Notes: a model not told the origin generated them from the letters alone. A stretch of DNA of 64,000 nt from an uncultured Blautia sp. (GCF_947654165.1 NZ_CANTKB010000009.1:1-64000); one strand, 5' to 3'. Positions 41,985 through 51,600 are shown, counted from the stretch's first letter. Made by a program: numbers and translations.

Positions 41985-43340
41985 TCAGACTTTGATCCAT
42001 CCCATTGCTTCCGATACGGCAAAAATCAGAACCAGTACCAGACATACAGGAGCGATCCATTTCAGCATAATGTTGTAGAATTTTTTCATTTTAAACGTTC
42101 CGTTTAATTCTACTTCATCGGAAACAACTTTTGTTCCCAAAAAGTGACCGACACATATACAGGTCAGGATTGCCACGATCGGCATCAGGACGCTGTTGCT
42201 GATAAAGTCAAAGAAATCTAACAGGCCAAGACCGATAATCTGTACAAAGCTTAAAGGTCCAAATCCTAAAGAAACCAGAGAACCAACCAGCAATACATAA
42301 ACGGTAATGATAATAGTGGATTTCTTTCTGCTCCAGCCCAGTCTGTCACGGATGATAGAAACATTGGTCTCCATCAGAGAGATAGAAGAGGTCAATGCGG
42401 CAAATAAAACCAGCAGGAAGAACAATGCTCCGATCACACCACCCATGGTCATATCATTAAATACTTTAGGAAGTGTGATAAACATCAGGGACGGACCTTT
42501 TCCAAGTGCTGCTTCATCTCCGCCGGAGAAAACAAATACGGAGGGAACGATGAGCAGACCGGCGAGGAATGCAATGACCGTGTCAAAAATTTCGATCTGA
42601 CGGACAGAAGTTTCCAGGTTGCTGTCCTTTTTCATATAAGAACCATAAGTGATCATGATTCCCATAGCAAGAGACATGGAATAGAATAACTGTCCCATAG
42701 CAGCCAGCACCGTAGTGGCTGAGAATTTTGAAAAATCAGGAAGCAGGTAATATTTTACACCTTCCATAGCACCGGGTCTTGTGATACAGAATATGCTCAC
42801 ACCCACAATCAGGATTACAAGCACAGGCATCATCAGGGTGCTTGCTTTTTCGATTCCTTTTTGCACACCCAGAATTACAACTACGGCAGTCAGCAGGATA
42901 AAAACTGCAAACCAGAAAACCGGAGAAGCAGCTTCGCTGATAAATCCTGTAAAGAATTCATCCCCTGCAGCCTGTGAGACCTGACCGGTTAAAAAAGTAA
43001 CCAGATACTTAATGACCCATCCGCCGATTACACAGTAATAAGGGGTAATGATAAAAGGAACCACGCAGGCAAGAATCCCTACAAAACCGAAACGTTTGTC
43101 CAGTTTTTTAAAGGCTCCGATGGCACTGACGCCCGTTTTTCTTCCGATTGCGATTTCCGTGATCATCAAGGTAAAACCAAAAGTTACAGCCAGTATCAAA
43201 TATACCAGCAGGAAAATGCCCCCGCCATATTTTGCTGCCAGATAAGGAAATCTCCAGAGGTTTCCAAGACCTACAGCAGAGCCGGCAGCAGCAAGGACAA
43301 ATCCCATTTTGCTTGAAAATGTTCCACGTTTTTTGTCCAT
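41985..43340 (-). CDS. NSS/SNF-family sodium-dependent transporter
   Basis: 451 residues, about 11 to 12 membrane segments. The N-terminus, FSSKMGFVLAAAGSAVGLGN and LWRFPYLAAKYGGGIFLLVY, is the hallmark of neurotransmitter:sodium symporter homologues such as LeuT, with the unwound TM1 Gly-Asn motif for sodium and substrate. Later GMIGA-like loops and SFVQIIGLGLLDFFDFISNS agree. Bacterial members import amino acids with sodium. Single gene, own promoter region to the right. Confidence 0.93.
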   Translation of the reverse strand: MDKKRGTFSSKMGFVLAAAGSAVGLGNLWRFPYLAAKYGGGIFLLVYLILAVTFGFTLMITEIAIGRKTGVSAIGAFKKLDKRFGFVGILACVVPFIITPYYCVIGGWVIKYLVTFLTGQVSQAAGDEFFTGFISEAASPVFWFAVFILLTAVVVILGVQKGIEKASTLMMPVLVILIVGVSIFCITRPGAMEGVKYYLLPDFSKFSATTVLAAMGQLFYSMSLAMGIMITYGSYMKKDSNLETSVRQIEIFDTVIAFLAGLLIVPSVFVFSGGDEAALGKGPSLMFITLPKVFNDMTMGGVIGALFFLLVLFAALTSSISLMETNVSIIRDRLGWSRKKSTIIITVYVLLVGSLVSLGFGPLSFVQIIGLGLLDFFDFISNSVLMPIVAILTCICVGHFLGTKVVSDEVELNGTFKMKKFYNIMLKWIAPVCLVLVLIFAVSEAMGWIKV

Positions 43341-43764
43341 GACTATCTCCTTCTATTAAGAATGTATTAGTTTCCCGTTTTGGTGTGGTATAATTTTAAA
43401 GCCTAAAACAGGATACTTAGAGTCTATTATGCCATTGAATATAAGAAAAGACAAGAAATATTTTATAAAAATAAAGAAAATATAAAAAATTATAAAATAC
43501 TTGACAATTTTAATACTGGATGATATTATACTAAAGTCTGAAGAAAAAGAAAGCAGAGTATCCACTCTCACCTTAGCACAAGTGCGTGACTAATGGTTTA
43601 TATGTAAATAATGAGGCGCAAAGCGTTTTTTTATGGGATAACAGGTGGATGGTTCGCAGGATTTTGTATGGACTGTCCGCTTTTTTCTTTCTTTCTTCTT
43701 TAAACGGATGATATGGCTTGAGGGCCTGAACAAGTGGTTATCAATATTATGGAGGTGCACTACT
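43341..43764 (+). promoter_or_regulatory. infC promoter and long leader
   Basis: TTGACA (43501-43506) and TATTAT (43524-43529), 17 bases apart, start a leader of about 230 bases before the infC start. The leader holds several short inverted repeats and a T-rich stretch (43679-43702, CGCTTTTTTCTTTC and on), consistent with the L20-binding autoregulatory leader of this operon in Firmicutes. The part left of 43500 is AT-rich and shows no gene. Confidence 0.65.
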
Positions 43765-44271
43765 ATTAGCGATTTAATGATCAACGAACAAATCAGAGAC
43801 AGAGAAGTACGTCTTATTGGCGCAAACGGGGAACAGCTTGGAATCATGTCCGCCAGAGATGCGCAGAAACATGCAATGGAAGCAGGCTTGGATCTTGTAA
43901 AGATTGCTCCTACAGCGAAGCCGCCGGTTTGTAAAATAATTGACTATGGCAAGTATAAGTACGAATTAGCCAGAAAAGAAAAAGAAGCTAAGAAGAAACA
44001 GAAAACCATAGAGATCAAAGAAGTGCGTTTATCCCCGAATATTGAGGAAAACGATCTGAACACAAAGGTCAACAATGCCAGAAAATTCCTTACCAAAGGA
44101 AACAAAGTCAAAGTCACCCTGCGTTTCAGGGGAAGAGAAATGGCACATATGCAGAGCAGCAAATATATCCTGGATAAATTTGCTGAGATTCTGTCTGATA
44201 TCGCCGTTGTAGAGAAAGCACCGAAGGTAGAAGGCAGAAGCATGACTATGTTTTTGACGGAAAAACGTTAA
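43765..44271 (+). CDS. infC: Translation initiation factor IF-3
   Basis: The start is an ATT at 43765 (protein reads ISDLMINEQIRDREVRLIG), nine bases after GGAGG; the first ATG (43777) is too far from it. This gives 168 residues, the usual length. N-domain (NGEQLGIMSARDAQKHAMEA) and C-domain (KTIEIKEVRLSPNIEENDLN; VTLRFRGREMAHMQSSKYIL) are complete. IF-3 checks start codons on the 30S subunit; the non-canonical AUU start allows it to limit its own synthesis, as known in E. coli. First gene of infC-rpmI-rplT. Confidence 0.96.
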   Translation: MSDLMINEQIRDREVRLIGANGEQLGIMSARDAQKHAMEAGLDLVKIAPTAKPPVCKIIDYGKYKYELARKEKEAKKKQKTIEIKEVRLSPNIEENDLNTKVNNARKFLTKGNKVKVTLRFRGREMAHMQSSKYILDKFAEILSDIAVVEKAPKVEGRSMTMFLTEKR

Positions 44272-44301
44272 TAAGAAAAAGAGTTTAAGGAGGACATAAA
44301 C

Positions 44302-44499
44302 ATGCCAAAAATGAAAACAACAAAAGCAGCTGCAAAGCGCTTCAAAACAACAGGAACAGGAAAATTAAAAAGAAATAAAGCTTATAAGAGCCATATCTTA
44401 ACAAAGAAATCTCAGAAGAGAAAGAGAAATCTTAGAAAAGCAGCTATGACAGATGCAACAAACGTAAAGAGCATTAAGAAAATCTTACCTTACATGTAA
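44302..44499 (+). CDS. rpmI: Ribosomal protein bL35
   Basis: 65 residues, strongly basic, with the bL35 pattern MPKMKTTKAAAKRFKTTGTG and AYKSHILTKKSQKRKRNLRK. Part of the large subunit. AAGGAGG lies before the ATG. Middle gene of the standard infC-rpmI-rplT order. Confidence 0.98.
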   Translation: MPKMKTTKAAAKRFKTTGTGKLKRNKAYKSHILTKKSQKRKRNLRKAAMTDATNVKSIKKILPYM

Positions 44500-44554
44500 T
44501 TTTTGCTTGTAGGAAAGAAAGTCACAGGATTGTAATTATAGGAGGAAATTAAGA

Positions 44555-44911
44555 ATGGCAAGAATTAAAGGCGGATTAAACGCTAAGAAAAAACACAATA
44601 GAGTATTAAAAATGGCAAAGGGCTACAGAGGAGCTCGTTCCAAACAGTATAGAGTAGCAAAACAGTCTGTAATGAGAGCACTTACAAGCCAGTATGCAGG
44701 CAGAAAACAGAGAAAACGTCAGTTCAGACAGCTCTGGATCGCTCGTATCAACGCAGCAGCAAGATTGAACGGATTATCCTACAGCAAATTTATGTATGGA
44801 TTAAAACTGGCTAACGTTGACCTGAACAGAAAAGTATTAGCTGACATGGCTATCAACGATGCACAGGGATTTGCTACATTAGCAGAACTTGCAAAATCTA
44901 AATTAGCTTAA
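44555..44911 (+). CDS. rplT: Ribosomal protein bL20
   Basis: 118 residues: MARIKGGLNAKKKHNRVLKM, AKGYRGARSKQYRVAKQSVM and QLWIARINAAARLNGLSYSK are the bL20 signature. It helps assemble the 50S subunit by binding 23S rRNA and in Firmicutes represses this operon by binding the leader. Ends the operon; terminator just after. Confidence 0.98.
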   Translation: MARIKGGLNAKKKHNRVLKMAKGYRGARSKQYRVAKQSVMRALTSQYAGRKQRKRQFRQLWIARINAAARLNGLSYSKFMYGLKLANVDLNRKVLADMAINDAQGFATLAELAKSKLA

Positions 44912-44920
44912 TAAGATTTT

Positions 44921-44958
44921 CAGACCCCGTAAATAAAAATTTGCGGGGTCTTTTCATG
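44921..44958 (+). terminator. Terminator of infC-rpmI-rplT
   Basis: GACCCCG and CGGGGTC paired around an A/T-rich loop (TAAATAAAAATTTG), followed by TTTTCATG. Confidence 0.85.
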
Positions 44959-45098
44959 TCTAAAATCATTTAACCGGGGATCTGTTGAGACTAAATGTTT
45001 GTTTTAACGCATCTTGTTCATCTGATTGTTGAAATTTTTCGGCAAAAGCATTATAATTGTTTATTTATAAACAACTATCAGAAAGGGGTAGCACGAGT

Positions 45099-45860
45099 AT
45101 GTGTGTATATGCCATTTATTTCAGCCCTACGAGAAGTACAGAGAAAATTGTAAAGTTACTGGCCAAAGAGTTTGGCGGTTATGGGGAAATTGATCTGAGT
45201 AAACAGAATTCAGGAGAAAATGTAAGAGCATTTAAAGAAGAGGATATTTGTGTGTTTGGAGTTCCGTCATATGGAGGTCGTGTACCTGCTCCGGCATTGG
45301 AAAGAATGAAAAAGATGAAGGGGAGTCATGCCAAAGCCATCTTGGTAGCTGTGTATGGAAACAGAGCGTATGAGGATACCTTGCTGGAACTGAAGGAACA
45401 GACGGAAGCCTGCGGGTTTACCGTGGTGGGAGCAGTATCAGCCGTGGCGGAGCATTCTATTATGCATCAGTATGCATCCAAAAGACCGGATAAGAAGGAC
45501 CGAAAAGAACTTCAGCAGTTTGCATGGAAAATAGCAGAAAAACTCAAAAAAGGCGATTACAGTACGCCGGTAGGGATTCCGGGAAAGAAACCATATCGAA
45601 CCTATAAGGGGGTGCCTTTAAAACCAAAGGCAGGAAAAGAGTGTACAGAATGCGGACTTTGTGCCCGTCTCTGTCCGGTAGGTGCGATTTCTGCTCAGGA
45701 ATTAAAGAAGACGGATAAAAGTAAATGTATTTCCTGTATGCGCTGTGTGGTAAATTGTCCGGTAAAGGCGAGAAAAGTCAGCAAATTAAAAGTGAAACTT
45801 GGATCTGCAAAGATGAAAAAAGCATGCACAGACCGCAAGGGAAATCAATTGTTTATATAA
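45099..45860 (+). CDS. EFR1-type flavodoxin-ferredoxin protein
   Basis: 253 residues from ATG 45099 (GAAAGGGG upstream). The first ~150 residues are flavodoxin-like: YAIYFSPTRSTEKIVKLLAK, FGVPSYGGRVPAPALERMK. The rest carries two 4Fe-4S motifs, CTECGLCARLCP and CISCMRCVVNCP, each followed by the usual Pro. This order is that of EFR1 family ferrodoxins of anaerobic gut Clostridia, presumed to move electrons between flavin and iron-sulfur partners. Physiological partners are not known. Single-gene unit ending in a terminator. Confidence 0.92.
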   Translation: MCVYAIYFSPTRSTEKIVKLLAKEFGGYGEIDLSKQNSGENVRAFKEEDICVFGVPSYGGRVPAPALERMKKMKGSHAKAILVAVYGNRAYEDTLLELKEQTEACGFTVVGAVSAVAEHSIMHQYASKRPDKKDRKELQQFAWKIAEKLKKGDYSTPVGIPGKKPYRTYKGVPLKPKAGKECTECGLCARLCPVGAISAQELKKTDKSKCISCMRCVVNCPVKARKVSKLKVKLGSAKMKKACTDRKGNQLFI

Positions 45861-45872
45861 AAGAATCATGAA

Positions 45873-45926
45873 GATTTGTGGCAGTTATGAGAAAGAGTAC
45901 TCTCATGGCTGCCATATTTTTTTAAA
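45873..45926 (+). terminator. Terminator after the EFR1 gene
   Basis: ATTTGTGGCAGTTATGAGA and TCTCATGGCTGCCATAT pair around AAGAGTAC, followed by a run of T. Confidence 0.85.
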
Positions 45927-45957
45927 AGAATGATGCAAACAGGATGCATCTGATTTA

Positions 45958-46434
45958 TTGAAGCTGGGGCTGTCTAAGGCGGGATATCACTGCACTTGTG
46001 TTTACGACGGGATGCAGGCGGCTGATCTTCTGGAAAAAGAGATTTTTGACCTGATTCTTCTGGATATCATGCTTCCGGGGATCGACGGTTTTGAACTGAT
46101 GCCATATATACAGGAGATCGGAATACCGGTGGTATTTCTGACAGCGAAATCAAACCTTGCCGATAAGGTAAAAGGACTAAAACTGGGTGCAGAAGATTAC
46201 ATCGTAAAACCATTTGAAATGTTGGAAGTCCTGGCTCGCATTGAAGGAATCTTAAGGCGTCATGGAAAACTTGAGACACAAATCTATGTGGAGGGATTGG
46301 AGATCAATACTTCTGCGAGAACAGTTATGAGGGGAGAGGAAGAGATTTCACTTACCAGAAAGGAATATGATCTGCTGCTGTTCTTTGTGAGAAATCCCGG
46401 TATTGTACTCTATAAAAGTTCCGTTTTTGGATAA
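45958..46434 (+). pseudogene. OmpR-type response regulator, both ends missing
   Basis: The frame starts at TTG 45958 with no good ribosome binding site and reads LGLSKAGYHCTCVYDG, DLILLDIMLPGIDGFELM (phospho-acceptor Asp), VVFLTAKSNLADKVKGLKLG and EDYIVKPFEMLEVLARIEG, a receiver domain lacking its first ~20-25 residues with the Asp-Asp pair. A winged-helix output domain begins (ISLTRKEYDLLLFFVRNPG) but ends after IVLYK, where it joins the end of asnB. No kinase gene is left. Cannot be functional. Confidence 0.85.
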
Positions 46435-46777
46435 AGAGGTTTTTGAGCTGGCCAGGCAGATTCCCACAAGGTATAAGGTAAATAAAAATGAGACTAAGAT
46501 AGCACTTCGAAAAGCAGCGGAAATCCAGATCGGAAACAATGCCGGAAAAAAGAAACTGGGATTTCCGGTACCGGTGCGAGAGTGGCTGCGAAAGGAACCG
46601 TACAGCTCTATGGTGCGGACCTGCTTCCAGAGTCAGGCAGCAAAGGAGTTTTTCCATGTGGAGAAGCTACTGAAATTATTGGATGAACATGTCAGCGGAA
46701 CAAGGGATCGTTGGAGAGAAATCTGGTGTGTTTATATGTTTTTGGTCTGGTATGAGGTGTATTTTGAAAAGGAATAG
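46412..46777 (+). pseudogene. asnB: asnB C-terminal fragment
   Basis: From about 46412 the sequence, in a different frame from the response regulator, reads KVPFLDKEVFELARQIPTRY, NETKIALRKAAEIQ and KKKLGFPVPVREWLRKEPYS, the last ~120 residues of glutamine-hydrolysing asparagine synthase (normally ~600-630). The amidotransferase domain and ATP site are absent. The junction with the response-regulator remnant is a deletion point at ~46405-46412. Non-functional. Confidence 0.88.
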
Positions 46778-46894
46778 GTAAGTTTTGGTTTTTGAGCGGA
46801 TGGGGAAATTTAAACTTGCCAAAATAAGTACGATATGTTATTTTAGCATGGCGTGTCAATTTTTTAACAATAGAAAAATGGAGGAAGACAGGGT

Positions 46895-48046
46895 ATGTGG
46901 AAAAAGAAAAAAAGTAAATTTCCCGGCGGAATTCATCCCACAGATGGTTATGATAAGACTCTGACCATGAACCTGCCTGTTCAGGAATATTGGCCCGAAA
47001 GCGTGACGATTTTGTCAGAACAGTCTTTTGGAGGTAAATGTGGATTATTAGTAAGTCCGGGAGATCAGGTGAAGGCAGGTGCACTGATCGGAAAGCCGGA
47101 AGCGTTTATGGCAGCACCGCTTCACGCCAGTGTGACAGGAGAAGTCCTGGATGTGAAGGAAGTGTGCAACCAGGGAAGAATGCTTTTAGCCTGCATCATC
47201 AAGGCGGATGAAAGGCAGGAGCAGGGACGCACAGAACAAAAATACGAGACAGAACTGATTGATATAAATGAGATTTCCAGAGAAGAGATACTGGATGGGA
47301 TTCGCAACGGCGGTCTTACCGGTATGGGAGGTGCAGGATTCCCTACGCACAAGAAATACGAAACAGATAAGATCATTGATACTCTTCTCATCAATGGTGT
47401 GGAATGTGAACCTTTTCTGACCTGTGATTACCGGTTGATGATGGAGAAGAGTTCTGCGGTGCTGAATGGTGTAGCGTTGTTATTTAAAGCATCCGGTGCG
47501 AAGGAAGCAGTTATCTGTATTGAGGATAATAAGCCGGAGGCAATCAAGAGATTAAGGGAGATTCTCGATCAGGGGAAGAATCAGAATGCGAGCCAAGGTT
47601 TTGAAGGAATTCGTGTGGAAGAGCTTCCTACGCAGTATCCTCAGGGTGGGGAACGTCAGTTGATCCAGGGAGTTTTGAACAAAGAAGTACCGGCAGGAGG
47701 ACTTCCTGCGGATGTGGGTGTCATTGTTTCCAATATCGGGACAGCCAGGGCTGCTGCGGACATGGTATTGGGCAAAACACCTCTGACCCGCCGGATTGTA
47801 ACGGTAACCGGATGTGTAAAACAGCCGGGAAATTATCTGGTTCCGGTGGGCACTTCAGCAAAAGAACTGGTTGCACTTTGCGGAGGCGTCACAGTGAAGG
47901 AAAACCGGATCATTGCCGGAGGTCCTATGACAGGCCCTTGTGTGGCTTCTGACTGGGACAATGGTGAGGAATTGTTTTACGTGACTAAGAATACTTCTGG
48001 AATTCTGGTGCTTCTGACCACAGTTTTTGCAGAAACATCTTCTTAG
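46895..48046 (+). pseudogene. rnfC: rnfC without its ferredoxin domain
   Basis: 383 residues matching the N-terminal and NADH-binding parts of RnfC, a subunit of the Rnf ion-pumping ferredoxin:NAD+ complex: FPGGIHPTDGYDKTLTMNLP, the flavin/NADH region GGLTGMGGAGFPTHKKY, LLINGVECEPFLTCDYRLMM, and TQYPQGGERQLIQGVLNKEV. After VTKNTSGILVL (near 48012) the two 4Fe-4S clusters (about 60-70 residues) that should follow are replaced by LTTVFAETSS and a stop. None of rnfD, G, E, A or B follows. Start has GGAGG. Likely inactive unless full copies exist elsewhere. Confidence 0.88.
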
Positions 48047-48351
48047 ATACCATGTTTGGTTTTCTGACTGCGGGAATGACCCTGGCGTTTACCAACGGAG
48101 TTCTAAAGAAAAAAAGCTATGGCACACACAGTCTGCTTCTGGTGCTGCCTCTGGCAATCTTTATGAGACCCTTTACCATGGAAAGTTTTGGTGCAGTCTT
48201 GGGGCAGATCTGGACCATCGCTGTTCCAGTGATTCTTTTTTGGTCCGTGAAGGTAACTCTGAAATTTGCACGGACCGGAAGGGCATATAAGGGACTTCCG
48301 GTGGAAATGCTGTCCATGGGATTCATTTATATGATTCTGAGTATTTATTAG
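48020..48351 (+). pseudogene. Membrane protein C-terminal fragment
   Basis: In another frame from rnfC, from about 48020 the sequence codes a membrane protein end: FLDTMFGFLTAGMTLAFTNG, SLLLVLPLAIFMRPFTMESF, IWTIAVPVILFWSVKVTLKF, EMLSMGFIYMILSIY. About four membrane helices. An ATG at 48052 gives 99 residues, but without ribosome binding site and directly at a deletion junction, so it is probably the tail of a larger gene. It does not match the Rnf subunits I know. Family not recognised. Confidence 0.6.
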
Positions 48352-48400
48352 AAAACATCCGGATAGAATAAAATGCCACGAAAAATTTCTGCTGTTTTTA

Positions 48401-49438
48401 TTATTTAACTGTTTTCATCTCAATCTCTTCTTCAAATCCATCACTATAATGCATCTGATAATCATCTGTAATAAACACAGCCTGCACATCAGGGAGGCTG
48501 TTTATCAGTTCCATACCTTTTTCCAGGCCAAGGGCGAAGCAGGAAGTGCTAAGACCGTCTCCGTCCACGGAGTTATCTGAAATAATGGTAACAGAGACCA
48601 CATGATTGTCATAGGGCATCCCGGTATCGGGATTCAGAATATGATGATAAAAGACACCATCCTGTTCAAAATACCGCTCGTAGATTCCGGAGGACACTAC
48701 GGATTTGTCAGAAATATTCATCACGGCAATGGTCTCGCTGCGGTCGGCAAACGGCTTCTGAATGCCAATGCGGAAAGGACTGCCGTCCGGTTTTTCTCCT
48801 ACACACAGAACATTGCCGCCCAGGTTGATCGTAGCACTTTCGACCCCGTTTTCCAGTAGAAATTCTTTGATCTTGTCAGCAATATAGCCTTTGGCAATGG
48901 CTCCAAGATCCAGCATCATGCCTTCCTGGGCAAAGGTGAGACTGTTTTTGGATACCTGCACATCCTGGTAGCTGACCAGAGGCAGGGAAGCAGAAAGTTC
49001 CTCTTTTGTGGGAACTTTTTTTATTTCAGAAGTAAAGTCCCAGAGAGAGGACACGGGCCCGATGGTAATGTCAAAAGCACCGTGAGAGAGCTGGCAGTAT
49101 TCCAGTCCTTTTGACACCAGTTCGGCGGTTTCCGGGGAAATCTTATATGCCTGTCCGTCTTTTTCCAGGGTTTCGTGGTTCAGACGGTAGATTTCACTGG
49201 TTTCTAAGGTACGGCTGAATAGTTTTTCATAATCATCGCAAAGTTCCAGGGCTTTGTTGAGCAAAGCTTCATCTTTTGTATCATAAAGATCTATTTTTAC
49301 CACTGTATTTAGTTTAAAGGCAGTAACAGATAAAGGCTCCTGCTTTTTTTCCTGTTTCTGGTATATCACTGTGAAGATCAGGAGCACCAGGGCTCCCAGG
49401 ATACAGTAGACAGCCATTCTTTTTTTTCTTTCAGTCAT
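48401..49438 (-). CDS. apbE: ApbE-type FAD:protein FMN transferase
   Basis: 345 residues with an N-terminal membrane anchor (MAVYCILGALVLLIFTVIY). ApbE signatures: LSHGAFDITIGPVSSLWDF, GMMLDLGAIAKGYIADKI with the flavin-site DxGAIAKG, ATINLGGNVLCVGEKPDG, and HILNPDTGMPYDNHV. It attaches FMN to Thr/Ser of flavoproteins such as RnfG and RnfD on the outside of the membrane. Its place just after the rnfC fragment suggests an ancestral Rnf link. Complete and probably functional. Confidence 0.95.
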   Translation of the reverse strand: MTERKKRMAVYCILGALVLLIFTVIYQKQEKKQEPLSVTAFKLNTVVKIDLYDTKDEALLNKALELCDDYEKLFSRTLETSEIYRLNHETLEKDGQAYKISPETAELVSKGLEYCQLSHGAFDITIGPVSSLWDFTSEIKKVPTKEELSASLPLVSYQDVQVSKNSLTFAQEGMMLDLGAIAKGYIADKIKEFLLENGVESATINLGGNVLCVGEKPDGSPFRIGIQKPFADRSETIAVMNISDKSVVSSGIYERYFEQDGVFYHHILNPDTGMPYDNHVVSVTIISDNSVDGDGLSTSCFALGLEKGMELINSLPDVQAVFITDDYQMHYSDGFEEEIEMKTVK

Positions 49439-49575
49439 AGAAAAACTCCTTGTAAAGTAATGAATTAAAATCTATTCCTCATTGTAAAGTGACGGCTTTC
49501 CCCTGTCAAGGAAAATGCAGACACTTTTAAGAAATCTGTTCATAGGATAGAATAACGAAGAAACAGAGGAATTCT

Positions 49576-50241
49576 ATGAAAAAAAGAAGTCTCATTTTGG
49601 CAGTGCTGCTTCTGCTGTTATTTGTTTTTCATCAGGCAGGGATGCAAAGGGCAGTTAAAACAGTCAGAGAATTATCAGATCGGGAGCACCCAAAAGTAGC
49701 CATTACCTTTGATGACGGCCCCCACCCGGTCTATACGGAAATGCTCCTGGATGGTCTGAAAAAGAGGGGCGTTCATGCAGCCTTTTTTCTGATTGGGAAA
49801 AACATTGAAGGCAATGAAGAAATCGTAAAAAGAATGCAGGAGGAAGGCCATCTCATTGGAAATCACACGTACCATCATGTGAATTTAAAAGAACTTTCTC
49901 AGCAGGAAGCAGAGAAGGAGATTCAGATGACGTGGAAGAAAATCTATGAGAGTACGGGAAGAGGAACGTCTTTTGTCCGGCCGCCTTTCGGTGAATGGAG
50001 AAAAAATCTTGATTTTGACATTACTATGATTCCCGTGTCCTGGAATATTGATTCTCTGGACTGGACAACAGAAAATACAGAAAAAATTATCAAAAGGGTA
50101 GTGAAAGATGTGGGAGAAGATGATATTATTTTAATGCATGATGTTTACGAAACATCTGTGGAAGCAGCCCTGGAGATCATCGATATTCTCAGGGAGCGGG
50201 GATATGAATTTGTGACAGTTGATCAACTGTTGTTGGAATAG
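49576..50241 (+). CDS. Polysaccharide deacetylase (NodB type)
   Basis: 221 residues with a short N-terminal membrane anchor (SLILAVLLLLLFVFHQAG). NodB motifs: TFDDGPHPVYT (motif 1, Asp-Asp), HLIGNHTYHHVNL (motif 2, His pair), RPPFGEW (motif 3) and ILMHDVYETS (motif 5). It removes acetyl groups from peptidoglycan or chitin-like sugars outside the cell, often giving lysozyme resistance. Its stop lies 25 bases before rarA; the two may be co-transcribed. Confidence 0.93.
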   Translation: MKKRSLILAVLLLLLFVFHQAGMQRAVKTVRELSDREHPKVAITFDDGPHPVYTEMLLDGLKKRGVHAAFFLIGKNIEGNEEIVKRMQEEGHLIGNHTYHHVNLKELSQQEAEKEIQMTWKKIYESTGRGTSFVRPPFGEWRKNLDFDITMIPVSWNIDSLDWTTENTEKIIKRVVKDVGEDDIILMHDVYETSVEAALEIIDILRERGYEFVTVDQLLLE

Positions 50242-50266
50242 AGTCATAAGAAAAGAGGAAGTACAT

Positions 50267-51598
50267 ATGGATTTATTTGATTATATGAAGGAACAGACCC
50301 TGGAAAATGAATCACCACTGGCATCCAGAATGCGTCCCACCACATTGGAGGAAGTAGCAGGCCAGCAGCACATTATAGGGAAAGACAAATTGCTGTACAG
50401 AGCCATTAAGGCAGACAAATTGGGAAGTGTTATTTTCTATGGACCGCCGGGAACAGGAAAGACCACTCTGGCAAAAGTGATCGCAAACACCACCAGTGCC
50501 AGGTTTAAGCAGCTCAATGCCACTGTGGCAGGGAAAAAGGACATGGAGGAAGTAGTAAAAGAGGCACAGCAGTATCTGGGAATGTATGGAAAAAAGACGA
50601 TTTTATTTATTGACGAGATTCACAGATTTAATAAAGGCCAGCAGGATTATCTCCTTCCATTTGTAGAAGACGGAACCTTGATTCTCATAGGAGCGACCAC
50701 AGAGAATCCTTATTTTGAGGTGAATGGAGCTTTGATCTCCAGATCTATTGTATTTGAGTTAAAGCCACTGGGTAAGGAAGATATCTGCGGACTTCTGGAT
50801 AGAGCGGTAACAGATGTAGAAAAGGGTATGGGAAGTTATCATGCAGTGCTTCATGAAGATGCCAGAGATTTTCTGGCAGATATTTCAGGTGGAGATGCCA
50901 GAGCTGCCCTGAATGCTTTGGAATTGGGAATTCTTACAACAGAGAAGAGTGCGGATGGAAGGATTCACATTGATCTGGAAACAGCTTCTCAGTGTATCCA
51001 GAAGCGGGTGGTACGGTATGACAAGACCGGGGATAATCATTATGATACCATTTCTGCTTTTATTAAAAGTATGCGGGGATCTGACCCGGATGCGGCTGTC
51101 TTTTATCTGGCAAAAATGCTTTATGCAGGAGAAGACATTAAATTTATCGCCAGAAGGATCATGATCTGTGCTGCGGAGGATGTAGGAAATGCAGATCCTC
51201 AGGCTTTACAGGTGGCAGTGGCTGCCGCACAGGCGGTGGAACGTCTTGGTATGCCGGAGGCAAGGATTCCTCTGGCACAGGCGGTAACATATGTAGCCAG
51301 TGCTCCTAAAAGCAATGCCGCTTATCTGGCGGTGGATGCTGCTCTGGAAGCGGTCCGTACTACCAAGACTACCGTTCCGGTCCATCTGCAGGATTCCCAT
51401 TATAAAGGGGCAGGAAAGCTGGGGCATGGCATAGGTTATCAGTATGCACATGATTACCCCAATCATTATGTGGAACAGCAGTATCTGCCAACGGAACTGA
51501 AGGGAACGGTTTTTTATCAGCCTACGGATAACGGATATGAGAAAAAGATAAAGGAATATTTTCAGAAGATTCATGGAACGAAAGAACAGGAAGTGTAG
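50267..51598 (+). CDS. rarA: RarA/MgsA AAA+ ATPase
   Basis: Start ATG 50267 (AAGAGGAAG upstream), 443 residues. Opening ASRMRPTTLEEVAGQQHIIG, Walker A GPPGTGKTT, Walker B ILFIDEIHRF with NKGQQDYLLPFVEDG, sensor 1 IGATTENPYFEVN, and the Arg finger region SRSIVFELKPL. The C-terminal tetramerisation region (AVTYVASAPKSNAAYLAVDA) is intact. RarA works at blocked replication forks and in recombination control. Only two bases separate its stop from the MATE start. Confidence 0.95.
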   Translation: MDLFDYMKEQTLENESPLASRMRPTTLEEVAGQQHIIGKDKLLYRAIKADKLGSVIFYGPPGTGKTTLAKVIANTTSARFKQLNATVAGKKDMEEVVKEAQQYLGMYGKKTILFIDEIHRFNKGQQDYLLPFVEDGTLILIGATTENPYFEVNGALISRSIVFELKPLGKEDICGLLDRAVTDVEKGMGSYHAVLHEDARDFLADISGGDARAALNALELGILTTEKSADGRIHIDLETASQCIQKRVVRYDKTGDNHYDTISAFIKSMRGSDPDAAVFYLAKMLYAGEDIKFIARRIMICAAEDVGNADPQALQVAVAAAQAVERLGMPEARIPLAQAVTYVASAPKSNAAYLAVDAALEAVRTTKTTVPVHLQDSHYKGAGKLGHGIGYQYAHDYPNHYVEQQYLPTELKGTVFYQPTDNGYEKKIKEYFQKIHGTKEQEV

Positions 51599-51600
51599 GA

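Noticed and set aside
43645..43764. An upstream in-frame extension of infC from 43645
   Set aside because: It runs through the structured leader, has no good ribosome binding site and does not match IF-3; the ATT at 43765 gives the normal length.
48401..49438. apbE considered as evidence for a working Rnf operon here
   Set aside because: Only a truncated rnfC remains and ApbE serves other flavoproteins too.
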